Assembly: GCA_018398815.1 (NCBI GenBank)
Contig: CM031595.1
Location: 134,053,386 to 134,117,385 of the forward strand
Direction of reading: 5' to 3'
Origin: Conus ventricosus
Taxonomy: Eukaryota > Mollusca > Gastropoda > Neogastropoda > Conidae
Length of the DNA stretch: 64,000 nucleotides
Below are positions 43,849-56,021 of this stretch, piece after piece. Every line of letters begins with the position of its first letter. Positions within the stretch are counted from its first letter, which is position 1. A model generated the notes under the pieces. The model saw only the letters and a list, made by a program, of their open reading frames with translations. It was not told the DNA's origin and made no database searches. Position numbers and translations under genes: made by a program.

Positions 43849-45150
43849 ATGCTTTTTCAAAACACATCCCCCCAAAAAAGAGGAAGGCAGCATCCCCTAT
43901 TTCAGGGGATTTCGATTCTGACAGCGATTCGGATATGGAGATACGACAGAAGACAGGTTTCTGGGCTTCCTGGCTCGTTATGGAAGGAACGGAGCAAGAA
44001 AGACCCCTTTCAGCTTTGAGCCCATTTGCTATCCAAAAGGGCTTTCAAGGTATAGCAGGTGACCCTCGGTCCATCAAGAGGTTGAGGAATGGTTCATTTC
44101 TTATTCAATGCAAGTCACCAAACAATCTGAACAGCTGCAGAAGGCAAAAAAGCTTGTGGATAGGGAGATCAGGGTGACTCCCCATAAGCAATTAAATTCA
44201 TCCAAAGGTTGTGATTAGATGCAGAGATCTGGCGGGTGTTTCAGAGGCGGAAATAAAAACGGAGCTGGCGTCCCAGGGTGTGACGGAGGTGCGCAGGGTG
44301 ACGGTAAAGAAGGGTTCAGAGAGTGTGGCCACCAACACCCTCTTTCTGACTTCTGCAACCCTGTGCTGCCTCGGTCATCAAGGTTGGTTACCTAAATGTT
44401 CATGTTCAGCTCTATGTGCCGTCCCCATTGAGGTGCTTCAGGTGCCAGAGGTTTGGCCATGTCAGGGACCGCTGTTCTGGGCGGGAGGTGTGTGGTATTT
44501 GCTGCAAGGCAACTCATGATGGGCACGTGTCATGATCCGGCACATTGTGCTAACTGCGGTGGCGACCATCCCTCCTCTTCCCGAAACTGTCCCCTTTGGA
44601 TTCAAGAATCTGCTATACAACGAGTTAAAACGGAAAAGAAGATCTCATTTTTTGAAGCCCGGAAACAGGTTGTGGGCAGTCAGACGCCGACAGCTTCTTC
44701 CTATGCTTCGGCTGTCAAGAAAGCTCCCATAGTTCCTACTCGGTCAGTCTGCTGCCAGACTGACGAATTCATGTTTTCGAAGACATTGCAAGTAAGATCT
44801 GTCAGTTCTGGTGGTAGCAAGTCCACCACCTTCCAAACCAAAGTGACTGCCCCTGGTGGAGGCAAAAAATCCGCCACCCCTCAGACTGCCCAGCAGTCTA
44901 CAACATCTGCTGCTGGGCAGATTAAAAAACCAGCACCCCTACCTCGAACTCCTCTGTCCAGTGCCCGTGCGGGCAAGGGAGTTCAACTAGTGTGGAGATG
45001 GTGGAGTTGAGGAAGAAAACCTCCACCGTCTCCCAAACCCAGACCTACTTCACCTGTTGGCAAGTCCGCCAGCAGGTCTGCAGATAGTCCAGTGAAATTA
45101 AGCAACAAATTTACAGCTTTAGCAGCAGATGTTGAGGAGGAGATGACCTG
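43849..45150 (+). pseudogene. LINE copy B ORF1
   Basis: Parallel to A ORF1. The expected start is hit by a one-base indel (ACATGCTTTTTC rather than ACATGGCTTTTTC), so the frame does not open properly. The body is recognisable: EIRQKTGFWASWLVMEG, IAGDPRSIKRLRNGSFLIQC, then HCANCGGDHPSSSRNC, KISFFEARKQVVGSQTPTAS, ending near 45150. The first two knuckles are frameshifted. Confidence 0.75.
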
Positions 45151-45177
45151 ATCTCTCTCCTTTTCGCCCTCTGCACC

Positions 45178-48100
45178 ATGGATAATACAATATTCCATTG
45201 GAATATCCGTGGTCTAAATTCCAACTTCGAGGAGCTGCAGCTTCTGTGTCAGTCTCTAAAACCTTCTGTCGTGGCTCTTCAAAACTCAACTTCAAAGCCA
45301 GAAGACCTTTACTCTTTCTGGCTTTAATATTCTTTCGAAACCTGCACAACCATCCACGTTGGGACTGTCGGGCGGTGTTTGCCCTTCTCCTACACAAAAC
45401 TTTGTTGTATAGTCCTGTCACTCTGTCTACCTCCCTTCAGGCTGTAGCTGCGAGAGTCACTCTCCACAAGACTGTGACAATCTGTTCTCTTTATCTCTCA
45501 CCTTCTGTCCCGGTTTGTCGTCAGGACCTTGTCAGTCTGATAGAGGAACTCCCTCGACCTTTTTTGCTGTTGGGTGACTTTAACGGTCACAACCCTCTTT
45601 GGGGTAGTACCGGTTCGTCATCCAGAGGTCTGCTGATTGAGGATGTCCTTTCGGATTTGGATTTGTGTTGTCTGAACGACGGATCTGCAAATTACCTCCA
45701 TTCTTCCACAGGTTCACTTTCGTGTTTAGATTTGTCGGTTTGTGATCCCTCGCTGGTCCTGGACTATGAGTGGTCTGTCCATGACGATCTGCACGGAAGT
45801 GACCATTTCCCTGTCCTTCTACAACCTGTAATAACTGAACACGTCTCTGTCTCTCAGCATTTAAATTATAAGAAAGCAAACTGGGATCTATTTGCAGCCA
45901 CTGTTTCTAAGGAGTTCCAGGACACTGATTTTTTTCAGAGTCCTGACCCAGCTGAATCCTGACTACACTATGATTAAATGTGCTAAGACCTGTATTCCAG
46001 TGTCTTCCAATAAACTTCAAATGCCAAAAACACCCTGGTTCGATTTAGAATGCCAACAAATTTCCAAAGTTAGAAAACGGGCTCAGCGTCAGGTTATACC
46101 AACGACCTTCGGGTCCCAACGCTCGAGCCATCAAAAAACTCCGTGCCAAATCAAGACACACTTTTAAAATTAGTAAACGTCGGTCCTGGAGAAGCTTCTG
46201 CTCCAGGCTGACATCAAAAACTTCTAAGAAAAAAGTGTGGAACATCATTAAGAAAATCAAAGGGAAGACACCTGTCCCACTGTGACCATCTCAAGTTTTC
46301 GGATTCTTTAATAACAGAGAAGAAAGCAGTTGCTAATCTGCTTGCTTCAACCATTGAAAAGAATTTCCTCCTCTTCTAATAAATCGGTCACTTTTGTCAA
46401 AAACCAAAGCCCTAAAAGAAAAATCGCCCTGCAACTTTTCATCCGACAACATGGAAGACTACAATCTTCCTTTCACATTAAACGAGCTGAAAATCTGCCT
46501 TACTCTCTTGCAGCGATTCCTCTCCAGGTATAGATGACATACATTATCAACTATTGAAAATCTTCCGCAAGAAGGTCTGAACATCCTGTTACAGGTATAC
46601 AACCACGTGTGGGACTACAGGTTGCTTTCCACCTCCTTGGCGGACAGCCCTCATTATTCCCATCCCCAAACCTGGAAAAGATCTGTCTAATCCATCTAAC
46701 TACCGTCCCATAGCTTTGACCAGCTGTGTCTGTAAATTGATGGAAAAAATGGTCATGCTAGGCTCATGTGGAAACTCGAAACCGATGCCTTTTGGCGAAA
46801 GAACAGTGTGGTTTCCGCAAACATCGTAGTACAGTTGACCATTTGATTCGTCTGGAATCTACACTTAGGAACGCTTTTTTAAACAGACAGCATGCAGTGG
46901 CAATTTTCTTTGACTTGGAGAAGGCCTACGATACCACCTGGAAGTCGGGGATACTTCATGATCTCCACGATCTGGGTTTTCGAGGTCATCTTCCTCTTTT
47001 TATTCAAAATTTTTGGGCAGAACGACAGTTTCAGGTCCGGGTTGGCACCACTCTCTCTGATGTCCACGAGCAGGAGTTGGGTGTTCCACAGGGGAGCATA
47101 CTGTCTCCTGCCCTCTTTAGTATTAAAATCAACAACATTGTGAAATCAGTTCAGCGGGGTTCAGACTGCTCATTGTTTGTGGATGATTTTGCTGTCTACG
47201 CAACTGGAAGCCTGTACCCGAGTGTCCAGCGCAGGCTCCAGCTTTGCGTAGATAAAATCCATCGATGGGCGGATGAAAACGGTTTCACCTTTTCTGCTAC
47301 AAAAACCCAATGTATTCACTTCCATAACTTCCGTCAGTTTTTTCCAGATCCGGAACTTCAAGTAGGGAAATCTCCCATTCCAGCTGTTAAAGAGGCCAAA
47401 TTTCTGGGAGTCATTTTTGACCAAAAACTTAACTTTCTCAGCCATATTAAAAACCTCAAAACTGCTTGCCAAAAGGCACTGAATATTCTGCGGGTCGTAG
47501 CACACACCGACTGGGGCGCTGATAAGATAACTTTGTTGCACCTCTACAGAGCCCTGGTCCGTTCTAAAACTGGACTACGGTTGTGCTGTGTACGGCTCCG
47601 CAAGATCATCTTACCTCAAACCTTGGACCCTATCCACCATCAGGGCTTCGTCTCTGTCTTGGAGCGTTCCGCACCACCCCTGTGTACAGCCTGTACGCAG
47701 AGGCAGGTGAACCTTCACTGTCCAATCGCAGGCTGAAACTGTCTTTGATTTATTATATCCGACTGTTCTCAGAACCACAGAATCCTGCCTATGACTGTGT
47801 TTTTGACCCTCCGTTCCAAAGTAAGTTTGAAAATAACCCGAAATGTATTCCGCGTTTGGCTTCGTATGCAGCCTCACGTGCGGAATGCAGGTATAGACCT
47901 GGGAGTAGTTTCGATTTTTCCAAGTTTCCGGATCAACCTCCATGGACCTTTTTCACACCAGAGATTCGTTTTGATCTCGCAGCTTTCCGTAAGGAGTCTA
48001 CCAGCTCTCTGGCGTCAAGGCTTTGTATGCCGAGCTCTGTTCCAAATTCCCATCCTTCAAAAAGTTTTCACTGACGGTTCCAAGTCTGAGGATGGAGTGG

Positions 48101-48862
48101 CCTGTGCAGCCTACTGCCCTGGGCTCCTTCTCAGATATTGTTGGAACTATACATTCAGATGCTTCTGTCTATTCTGCTGAACTTACTGCTCTAGTACTGG
48201 CTTTGAAGATAATCCCCATTCTTCGAGGAGGACTTTCTGGTTCTGTCGGATTCGCTGTCAGCTTTGGAGGCCATAGCTGGCCGCAACCTTCAGCATCCAG
48301 AACTTTTTTTTTTTTTTTGAACTTTTTAGCAAGTTGAAGGCGGACGGTTACAACATTACTCTTGCTTGGGTTCCCTGGCCATGTTGGCATCGGCGGGAAC
48401 GAAATGGTTGATCGTTTAGCCAAGAACGCCACAAGAGAGAAACTGTCCAACACTTATATCCCCTGCTCAGATGTGAAACCTAAAATTACGATTATGTGAG
48501 AGACCTCTGGCAGGAGGATTGGAACACACAGACGAATAACAAACTCTTTCAGATCCGTCCAAACCTTAAAGACTTCCTCCCATCTACGTCGGGTGGTCGT
48601 AAAGAGGAAACGGTTCTGTGCCGGCTGCACACCGGCATTCGTATTTTACCCATTCTTACCTTTTAAAGAGTGAAGAAGCTCCGTGGTGCATTCCATGTCA
48701 TGCACCACTCACAATGAAACATGTTCTTTTAGAGTGTTGGGACTTGCACGATGTGAGACACAAAACATTTACAGCGGAGTCCATGAAGATCCTGTTCAGG
48801 GATGTCCCGCCTGACGTGATCCTTGGGTTTTTGAGAGAAATTAACTTTTTTCATCTGATTTG
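45178..48862 (+). pseudogene. LINE copy B ORF2 (endonuclease, RT, RNase H)
   Basis: The best-preserved copy. Endonuclease: HWNIRGLNSNFEELQ, LLLGDFNGHNPLWGS, DDLHGSDHFPVLL (GDFN and SDH both present). An uninterrupted RT stretch runs 46768-47560: EQCGFRKHRSTVDHLIRLES, FFDLEKAYDTTW, ELGVPQGSILSPALF, SLFVDDFAVYATG, RWADENGFTFSATKTQ, AKFLGVIFDQKLNFLSHI. RNase H (about 48060-48450) and a C-terminal His/Cys region (CIPCHAPLTMKHVLLECWDL) follow, ending INFFHLI. Frameshifts remain near the RT-RNase H junction. RNase H after RT places it in the I group rather than strict Jockey. Confidence 0.87.
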
Positions 48863-49054
48863 AGATTTTACGGAAGAAGGTTTTTTTAACAAAGTTTCTG
48901 GTTCGTTTGTAGACGATGTCATTTAACGAGATGTGTGAAAGTTTTTTTTGTTTTTTTTTTTTTAAATGACTGGTGAGTTGATTTTAACGTGGTGACAGCC
49001 CTGATGTGGCCCTCTGCGGTCGGCTGGGCTATAAGCAACATTATCTTATCTTAT

Positions 49055-50449
49055 CTGGTCCGTTCCAAACTGGACTACGGTTTTTGCTGTGTACGGCTCC
49101 GCAAGATCATCTTACCTCAAACTCTTGGACCCTATCCACCATCAAGGGCTTCGTCTCTGTCTTGGAGCGTTCCGCACCACCCCTGTGTACAGCCTGTACG
49201 CAGAGGCAGGTGAACCTTCACTGTCCAACCGCAGGCTGAAACTGTCTTTGAATTATTACATCCGACTGTTCTCAGAACCGCAGAATCCTGCCTATGACTG
49301 TTTTTTGACCCCCGTTCCAAAGTAAGTTTGAAACAAACCCGAAATGTATTCCGCCGTTTGGGCTTCGTATGCAGCCTCACGTGCGGAATGCAGGTATAGA
49401 CCCGGGAGTAGTTTCCGATTTTTCCAAGTTTCCGGATCAACCTCCATGGACCTTTTTCACACCAGAGATTCGTTTTTGATCTCGCAGCTTTCCGTAAGGA
49501 GTCTACCAGCTCTCTGGCGTACAAGGCTTTGTATGCCCAGCTCTGTTCCAAATTCCCCTCCTATCAAAAAGTTTTCACTGACGGTTCCAAGTCTGAGGAT
49601 GGAGTGGCCTGTGCAGCCTACTGCCCTGGGGCTCCTTCTCAGATATTGTTGGAACATATACATTCAGATGCTTCTGTCTATTCTGCTGAACTTACTGCTC
49701 TAGTACTGGCTTTGAAGATAATCTCCCATTCTTCGAGGAGGGACTTTCTGGTTCTGTCGGATTCGCTGTCAGCTTTGGAGGCCATAGCTGGCCGCAACCT
49801 TCAGCATCCAGAACTTTTACTTTTTTTTGAACTTTTTAGCAAGTTGAAGGCGGACGGTTACAACATTACTCTTGCTTGGGTTCCTGGCCATGTTGGCATC
49901 GGCGGAACGAAATGGTTGATCGTTTAGCCAAGAACGCCACAAGAGAGAAACTGTCCAACACTTATATCCCCTGCTCAGATGTGAAACCCAAAATTAACGA
50001 TTATGTGAGAGACCTCTGGCAGGAGGATTGGAACACACAGACGAATAATAAACTCTTTCAGATCCGTCCAAACCTTAAAGACTTCCTCCCATCTACGTCG
50101 GGTGGTCGTAAAGAGGAAACGGTTCTGTGCCGGCTGCACACCGGCCATTCGTATTTTACCCATTCTTACCTTTTAAAGAGTGAAGAAGCTCCGTGGTGCA
50201 TTCCATGTCATGCACCACTCACAATGAAACATGTTCTTTTTAGAGTGTTGGGACTTGCATGATGTGAGACACAAACATTTTACAGCGGAGTCCATGAAGA
50301 TCCTGTTCAGGGATGTCCCGCCTGACGTGATCCTTGGGTTTTTGAGAGAAATTAACATTTTTCATCTGATTTGAGATTTTACGGAAGAAGGATTTTTAAC
50401 AAAGTTTCTGGTTCGTTTGTAGACGATGTCATTTAACGAGATGTGTGAA

Positions 50450-50499
<50 letters not shown>

Positions 50500-50590
50500 G
50501 ACTGGTGAGTTGATTTTAACGTGGTGACAGCCCTGATGTGGCCCTCTGCGGTCGGCTGGGCTATAAGCAACATTATCTTATCTTATCTTA
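49055..50590 (+). mobile_element. LINE copy C, 5'-truncated
   Basis: Begins CTGGTCCGTTCCAAACTGGA, corresponding to about 47555 in copy B, directly after copy B's (TTATC)n tail, and runs to its own tail at 50571-50590. Includes the RT end, RNase H (VFTDGSKSEDG, LVLSDSLSALEA) and C-terminal region to INIFHLI at 50373. A T-run at 50453-50495 is much longer than in the other copies. It shares substitutions with B (GGCAGGTGAAC) against A (GGCGGGCGAAC). Confidence 0.88.
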
Positions 50591-50603
50591 TCCATGAAGA
50601 TCC

Positions 50604-50881
50604 TGTTCAGGGATGTCCCGCCTGATGTGATCCTTGAGTTTTTGAGAGAGATTAACATTTTTCATCTGATTTAAGTTTTTTACGGAAGAAAGATTTTTAA
50701 CAGAGTTTCTGGTGCGTTTGTAGACGATGTCATTTAATGAGATGTATGAAAGTGTTGTTTTTTGTTTTTTTTTAATTTTTTTTTTTAATATGACTGGTGA
50801 GTTGATTTTAACGTGGTGACAGCCCTGATATGGCCCTTTGCGGTCGGCTGGGCTATAAGCAACATTATCTTATCTTATCTT
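50604..50881 (+). mobile_element. LINE copy A, displaced 3' end
   Basis: Begins at TGTTCAGGGATG after the second TCCATGAAGATCC and ends TTATCTTATCTTATCTT at the outer target duplication. It differs from B and C at shared sites, for instance CCTGATGTGATCCTTGAG against CCTGACGTGATCCTTGGG, so it is not a fourth insertion of the B/C type. Confidence 0.85.
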
Positions 50882-50892
50882 AACTACTAATT

Positions 50893-51319
50893 ATCTGATT
50901 GTGTCACTTGTCAGTGACCAATTGAAAATGTTCAATATTTTAGATTTTGCTCTTTTCTTTTGTCGTTGTTAAATATAAATGCTGTTACATTGTACAGGAA
51001 TGTTGTTCAGATCTTTTTATGTTGATCAATGAGACTAACAGTTCATGGTTTCTATCTCAGTCTTGAAGAAGGCTGTCCCATAAGTTGTCACTCAATCTTC
51101 TTACATGCCTTGACTGAAGTGACAGTTTTTTTCTCAGCCATTGCAATGTTACTGTCTGTCTTTGTTATTGTCTTGGGGAAGAAAACCTGGTTTAGAATTT
51201 TCTTTGTATTTCTGAAACAGAACACCTCCCGGTTCATAAGTGCTGGCATCTGTACTGACGGGGATTGATTGTTTAGAATAAAAAATAACACCAATGTTGG
51301 AGCTGATGACAGAAGTTTC
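50893..51319. other. No gene seen
   Basis: AT-rich sequence between two LINEs. Short frames of hydrophobic composition on both strands without recognisable motif. Confidence 0.5.
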
Positions 51320-51878
51320 TTCATTGAATGCTGAAGACCGAGTTCTACAGAAGCAATATTGAATCTGTGATCACTTTTTCATTTTTAGTGTGGTATGGTG
51401 GATTAAATGTGAAAAACAAATGCTTGCTGGAAAAGATCGTGAAACGGTGTGGTAAGATTATTGGTGTTAAGCAACAAAGTTTAGGAGAAATGTTTGAAAT
51501 AAGAGTGCCTAAGAAAGCTCAGAAGATTGTATGTGATGAAACCCATCCTCTGTTCCCTTTTATGAAAAGATGCCTTCAGATAGACGATTCCGGCAATTGA
51601 AATGTGAAACCAACAGACTGAATTGTAGTTTCTTGCCTATTTCAATCCGTTCATTGAATAATCACTGACCTGACCATCCTGAGTAAATGTTTAATGCTGT
51701 CGTTATAAAGATAGAGGAGAGGGTGAGGGCGAGACTTGGATAGAGAGAGAGAGGGGGGGGGATGAGGGGGGGGGGGGGGGGGGTGGAGGAGAGAATGAGA
51801 GTGCAGATGTTTTGGGGAGGGGGATGATAATCAAGTGACAATGATTTTAAAATTACCTCAGTTCTCATCCCGTGTAGA

Positions 51879-51936
<58 letters not shown>

Positions 51937-52217
51937 CCCCTTTTTTTACGGTTTATTTTAGCGTACAGCTGTTTTTATTAAATTGACTGGATGTAAAATG
52001 GGAGTGTATGTTGGGTAGAGTTATTGATTAGTTTTATGTGAAAATAAGCCTTACTTTATTTATATTGTTTTTAAATTTGTGGGGATGTGCAGGTGTGAGT
52101 GCATTTGCACATTTTATATTATTCATTGTTGTGTACTCATATGTCATGTGTTTATGTGCTCCCACCACAACACAAAGTTCTTATGAAAGAAAATAAAGTG
52201 TCTTGAATTGAATTGTA
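51320..52217 (+). mobile_element. 5'-truncated LINE 3' end (L2/RTE-like C-terminus)
   Basis: The frame from 51328 reads LKTEFYRSNIESVITFSFL, VWYGGLNVKNKCLLEKIVKR and CGKIIGVKQQSLGEMFEIRV, a pattern common at the C-termini of LINE RT proteins of fish and molluscs. It ends near 51600. A 3' UTR with (G)n and (GT)n tracts follows (51740-51784, 51882-51935), then AATAAA at 52192 and CTTGAATTGAATTG, a typical LINE tail repeat. The 5' truncation point is approximate. Confidence 0.75.
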
Positions 52218-53639
52218 GTTCATGCCTTAAGAATGCCTTTCTTCAGTATGTCACTGAGAAGCTTCACGTATATCTTCCAAGCCCAGGAAATGTCTGATGT
52301 CTGCAATATTTTGTGGCTGAGGAATATGTGTTTTTGCTTTGACGTTTGACTAGCCGGGTTCAGTCCTATTGCCATTGGTGACATGACTTGAAAACAGTTC
52401 ATTTTTTGTTAGCTTGAATTTGGATTTGTTCAGCATGAGTCCAGTAAACTGGATACAATTGAACATTTTCTCTGTGACGTGGTCAAGTGCATTTTGGTCT
52501 TCAGTAGAATGTATTCATAAAATATTTTTCACAAAATTTTAGTTCCTTTCAAGATCACTTTCTTTGCTGTTGGTGAAACTTCTGCCACTGAAATGATTTC
52601 ACCACAGCGACACTTGAAGAGTCGCAGGGGGAAGGGATCACAAAATTCTTGAGTTTTGCAGACTTTATGTGTGGAGGAAATACCCAAACATGGCATCAAG
52701 TTTGCAGAAGACTTTGGATGCACTAAGCTTATGGGGAATATCATTGGCCATGGAAAGAACATGGCCCTCTTGTTCCATGGCTTGGTTTTGTTTCTTCAGG
52801 TCTATGTGTGCTCTTTCTCTGTCCTTCGGTGGGTGCGCACCAGTCAGTTACCTCTGTGTGATAATTATCTCAATCACTCAAATCTTTTATATAATTTTCA
52901 TTTCTGTTTCCACTTTCTTCAGGAATGCCATCAGAATTCATCTTGCTGTGTTGGTTTGGCTTTGTTAGTCAGAAGAATCACAACGCTGTTCCATTTGATG
53001 GGAGTTGACTCACTGTCTTCAAAGGCAATGTTGGCAGAATCCATCTTGTCCATTGCAGTTAATCCCAGGCATTCCACAACATCTTGACAAAGTAAATAAT
53101 GTCATTGTCATCGTAAACACTGATGAGATCAGATGGCTGTTGAATTCAGACGGTGATAAATTCACTTTCTTGCCTGGATGGAGAAGTTCATTCATGACCC
53201 TCAGGGCAAGAACTGAGACAATAATGTTCACTTTTTGACATGCCTGTGTTGATCTTAGTTAAAGGAGATTGCCTTATCAGCTAGATTCAATGAGGTACAC
53301 TGTGCTGTTTTACTGTTATCATGCAAGGTGGGTACTGCATATGTAGAACTACCAGATACTACTCGGTCATCTGTCACCATACTGGGCATTGCTTCTATGA
53401 TGAACTGCAGCAAAATGGTTCATTTGAGAACACTTGTGGTGCACTTTAGATCTGACAGTTCTTCCACTCTTGCCACATTGTGATACCTGTGACAGTAGCC
53501 TTAGCTTTCTACCTTCTTTTTTTAATTTTTTTTTATTGCGTATCCATCCTCCAAATTTAGCTGGAAAAGATATTCCAGTTGTCTAGAATAGGACCATAGT
53601 GAATGATGGTCGGCTGTATCGACTGCTTGTTGATGCTAA
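52218..53639. other. Unidentified region with coding-like fragments on the minus strand
   Basis: On the minus strand pieces such as ELLHPGKKVNLSPSEFNSHL, then CLGLTAMDKMDSANIAFEDS in another frame, and RCGEIISVAEVSPTAKKV look protein-like, but stops and frame changes break them and no family was recognised. This could be a decayed mobile-element protein or a retropseudogene. Confidence 0.25.
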
Positions 53640-54140
53640 TTGCTGACCTGGTCATGACATCTTAGTGGTGAGCAGTGTCTATTGCTGTCATCTGGGTCCA
53701 TATTTGCTTTGATGGGAAATGCTGAAATATGAGGTACATCTTTATTATGCAGATGGCGAAAGCTTGGCTGTGTCTGGAGTGGCACTGTCTTCGTCTGTCT
53801 GTGGGCAGGGGTGGTTGGGTCTGTGGGGTGTGCTCGGCAGCTGGAGGGTGGTGTTTTTTCGCCGGTGGGCTCTGCAGTCATGAAATACGGGCTGGTACAC
53901 CCACGGGGATGCTACTTTAAGGCTGTTATGAGCTGCATCCTGTAGTCTAATTTACCTCTGTTCAGGAGCAGTTATGTCCCTTGATATCTTAATGGAGTGT
54001 CCTGTGCGTGCCTGTACCCATCGTCAACACAGCGCAGGCCTCCAAGGGTGGTACAGGACTGCTCTAAAGGCAGGCGAAGACAGTGCTTCTCTGGGTCCTC
54101 CCCAGCACCTTCGGGTGTTTCTTTTTCTTTTCTTATTATG
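53640..54140 (-). repeat. Dispersed repeat family C, copy 2
   Basis: On the minus strand AGGTGCTGG...GACCCAGA, GCCTGCGCTGTGTTGACGAT, then CCCGTGGGTGTACCAGCCCG and CTGCAGAGCCCACCGGCGAA follow in the same order as 61735-62000. Confidence 0.65.
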
Positions 54141-54683
54141 CAGATTGGGTACTTAGTGATCATTGATTGGGTTTTCTTCCTTTCTGAAAGAAGCATGGTC
54201 AGAAAGTTTGTTCTGAGCTCTTAAATATTCTTTTACACTCTCTCCTTTCTCACTTCTTACTTGAGATTCAGCTCATTCATAAATGATTTTCCATTTTAAA
54301 ATAAGATAGTCGTTGAAAGTCATTTTGAAAATCAAATTGACCCTCCCGAGGCTCACTGAATTCAAATAACTAAAATATCTGTTCAACTTCCATGCCCATA
54401 AATAAGATCAGGCTGATGACTTTGGCTGTTCCTTCTGCTTGTTCTGTTCACTGGCCACCAGAAAATATTGACACCTCTGGCAGCATTTTCTCCCCGTTCC
54501 TGTGCATGACAGATATTACAGTTTCCTAGTGGCTTGGATGCAGGCATGATTGCTAGACTTCCAATACCATGCATTGTCATGCTGACAAATGATCTTTGTT
54601 ATTGTTGCACTGCGCCATTTGGTTACAGAGGGCTATTATGTGGCTCTCCATTGTCATATTGGAGGATTGTAATTTTCTTGATT

Positions 54684-54684
<1 letters not shown>
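54141..54684. other. No gene seen
   Basis: Unique-looking sequence with no supported frame. Confidence 0.5.
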
Positions 54685-54732
<48 letters not shown>

Positions 54733-54843
54733 TGTGTGTGTGTGTGTGTGCGTGCGTGCATGCATGCGTGTTGCGTGCGTGCTTGTGTGTGTGTGTGTGT
54801 GTCCTGTGTATGTTTGAGTGTGTGGAAAGAGAGAGAGAGAGAG
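54685..54843. repeat. (GT)n and (GA)n microsatellite
   Basis: GT array with GCGT/GCAT interruptions, then (GA)n. Confidence 0.95.
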
Positions 54844-54846
54844 AGT

Positions 54847-55125
54847 CACCATGGCAATGTGGTTACCGTCATGGACTCCCAGCTAAGAAGTCATGAGTTT
54901 GAATCCTATCATAGTTATATATTTGCAGGATTTTTCTTCCTTGATGGACTCCTACCTAGAATTGAGTTTGCTATGGGCTCAGCTGGGAAGACAAGGACTA
55001 TACAGTCAAGTTTAATCCGCTTAATGGTTGTGTCCCTGAGAATGTTTCTCAAATTTTCTGACCAACACTGCAGGTGTCTATATCTCTTCAGCTGGTTGAT
55101 GCCAGGATATGAAACGGAGAGTTCC
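54847..55125 (+). repeat. Probable tRNA-derived SINE
   Basis: TGGCAATGTGG resembles the A box and GAGTTTGAATCC the B box (9 of 11 against consensus) about 40 nt apart, followed by about 200 bp of body. No target duplication was identified. Confidence 0.45.
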
Positions 55126-55130
55126 TTCAT

Positions 55131-55440
55131 AGCATGCTGTCAGTTTTCATTACTTCTCCACATCTCTGCCCTTGTCTTGGTTCTGTTGGGGTGACAATAA
55201 CAGCAAGAGCATGCTGTCAGTTTTCATTACTTCTCCACATCTCTGCCTTGTCTTGGTTCTGTTGGGGTGACCAATAACAGCAAGAGCATGCTGTCAGTTT
55301 TCATTACTTCTCCACATCTCTGCCCTTGTCTTGGTTCTGTTGGGGTGACCAATAACAGCAAGAGCATGCTGTCAGTTTTCATTACTTCTCCCATCTCTGC
55401 CCTTGTCTTGGTTCTGTTGGGGTGACCAATAACAGCCAAG
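55131..55440 (+). repeat. 78-bp tandem repeat, 4 copies
   Basis: Unit: CATGCTGTCAGTTTTCATTA, then CTTCTCCACATCTCTGCC, CTTGTCTTGGTTCTGTTGGG and GTGACCAATAACAGCAAGAG. Copies differ by single-base indels. Confidence 0.95.
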
Positions 55441-55497
55441 TTCATGAGGACTGTCGTTGGACAGATGTGATAGTGACTCTGGAGGGACAGCTAACTG

Positions 55498-55860
55498 ATG
55501 CTGGCTCCACCATTTAGCAAATATTGTTGTCAGTAGAACGTGGCAGGTGGTGTCCTGTATATGCTGGATCAGAACAGGCACCACTGAACACCACGAAAGT
55601 GACACGGCAGCAATGGAGTGTCATATGATTATGATGGGGTGCCTCATGGTGACTTGACATTGACTGTTCCCTGTTGATATCCAGTGCTGGGACTGTGTTA
55701 GGACGGGCCAGGCTGTGGCTGTGGATGGGAGGATGGAATGAGAGGCATGGGTGCAGCGCCGCTGAAGTGGCACAGAAGATGAGACAGCCAAGGATGGGAG
55801 GATGGAATGAGAGGCATGGGTGCAGTGCCGCTGAAGTGGCACAGAAGATGAGACAGCCAA
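55498..55860 (+). repeat. Dispersed repeat family D, copy 4, with an internal 67-bp duplication
   Basis: The longest copy. The final part (GATGGGAGGATGGAATGAGA to GAAGATGAGACAGCCAAG) is present twice in tandem at about 55725-55860. Confidence 0.7.
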
Positions 55861-55926
55861 GGAAAAGAGGGAAAGAAAGTGAAAATTTGAGAGGAAAAAA
55901 TAACCTGAGTACATTTTAATTGACTT

Positions 55927-55929
<3 letters not shown>

Positions 55930-56016
<87 letters not shown>
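55930..56016 (+). repeat. (TG)n tract directly upstream of a coding exon
   Basis: About 87 bp of TG repeats with one GGG interruption, ending 5 nt before the acceptor AG at 56020-56021. It takes the place of the usual polypyrimidine tract. Confidence 0.95.
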
Positions 56017-56018
<2 letters not shown>

Positions 56019-56021
56019 CAG

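Larger units (their letters stand above)
43112..49054 (+). mobile_element. LINE copy B, full length, inserted in copy A
   Basis: Starts CTCGGGGGGTTGCGACC, matching the A 5' end, and runs through the complete 3' UTR to TTATCTTATCTTATC at 49041-49054. Flanked on the left by the duplicated TCCATGAAGATCC. Confidence 0.88.
37427..50881 (+). mobile_element. Nested cluster of three copies of one I/Jockey-group LINE
   Basis: The whole cluster is flanked by AACTACTAATT (37416-37426 and 50882-50892). Copy A occupies 37427-43111 and resumes at 50604-50881; copies B (43112-49054) and C (49055-50590) interrupt it. TCCATGAAGATCC occurs at both edges of the B+C insert (43099-43111 and 50591-50603). All copies point the same way and end in (TTATC)n. 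Confidence 0.9.

Noticed and set aside
37427..50881. Four independent tandem LINE insertions
   Set aside because: Target duplications and shared variants show that the last piece is the displaced end of copy A.
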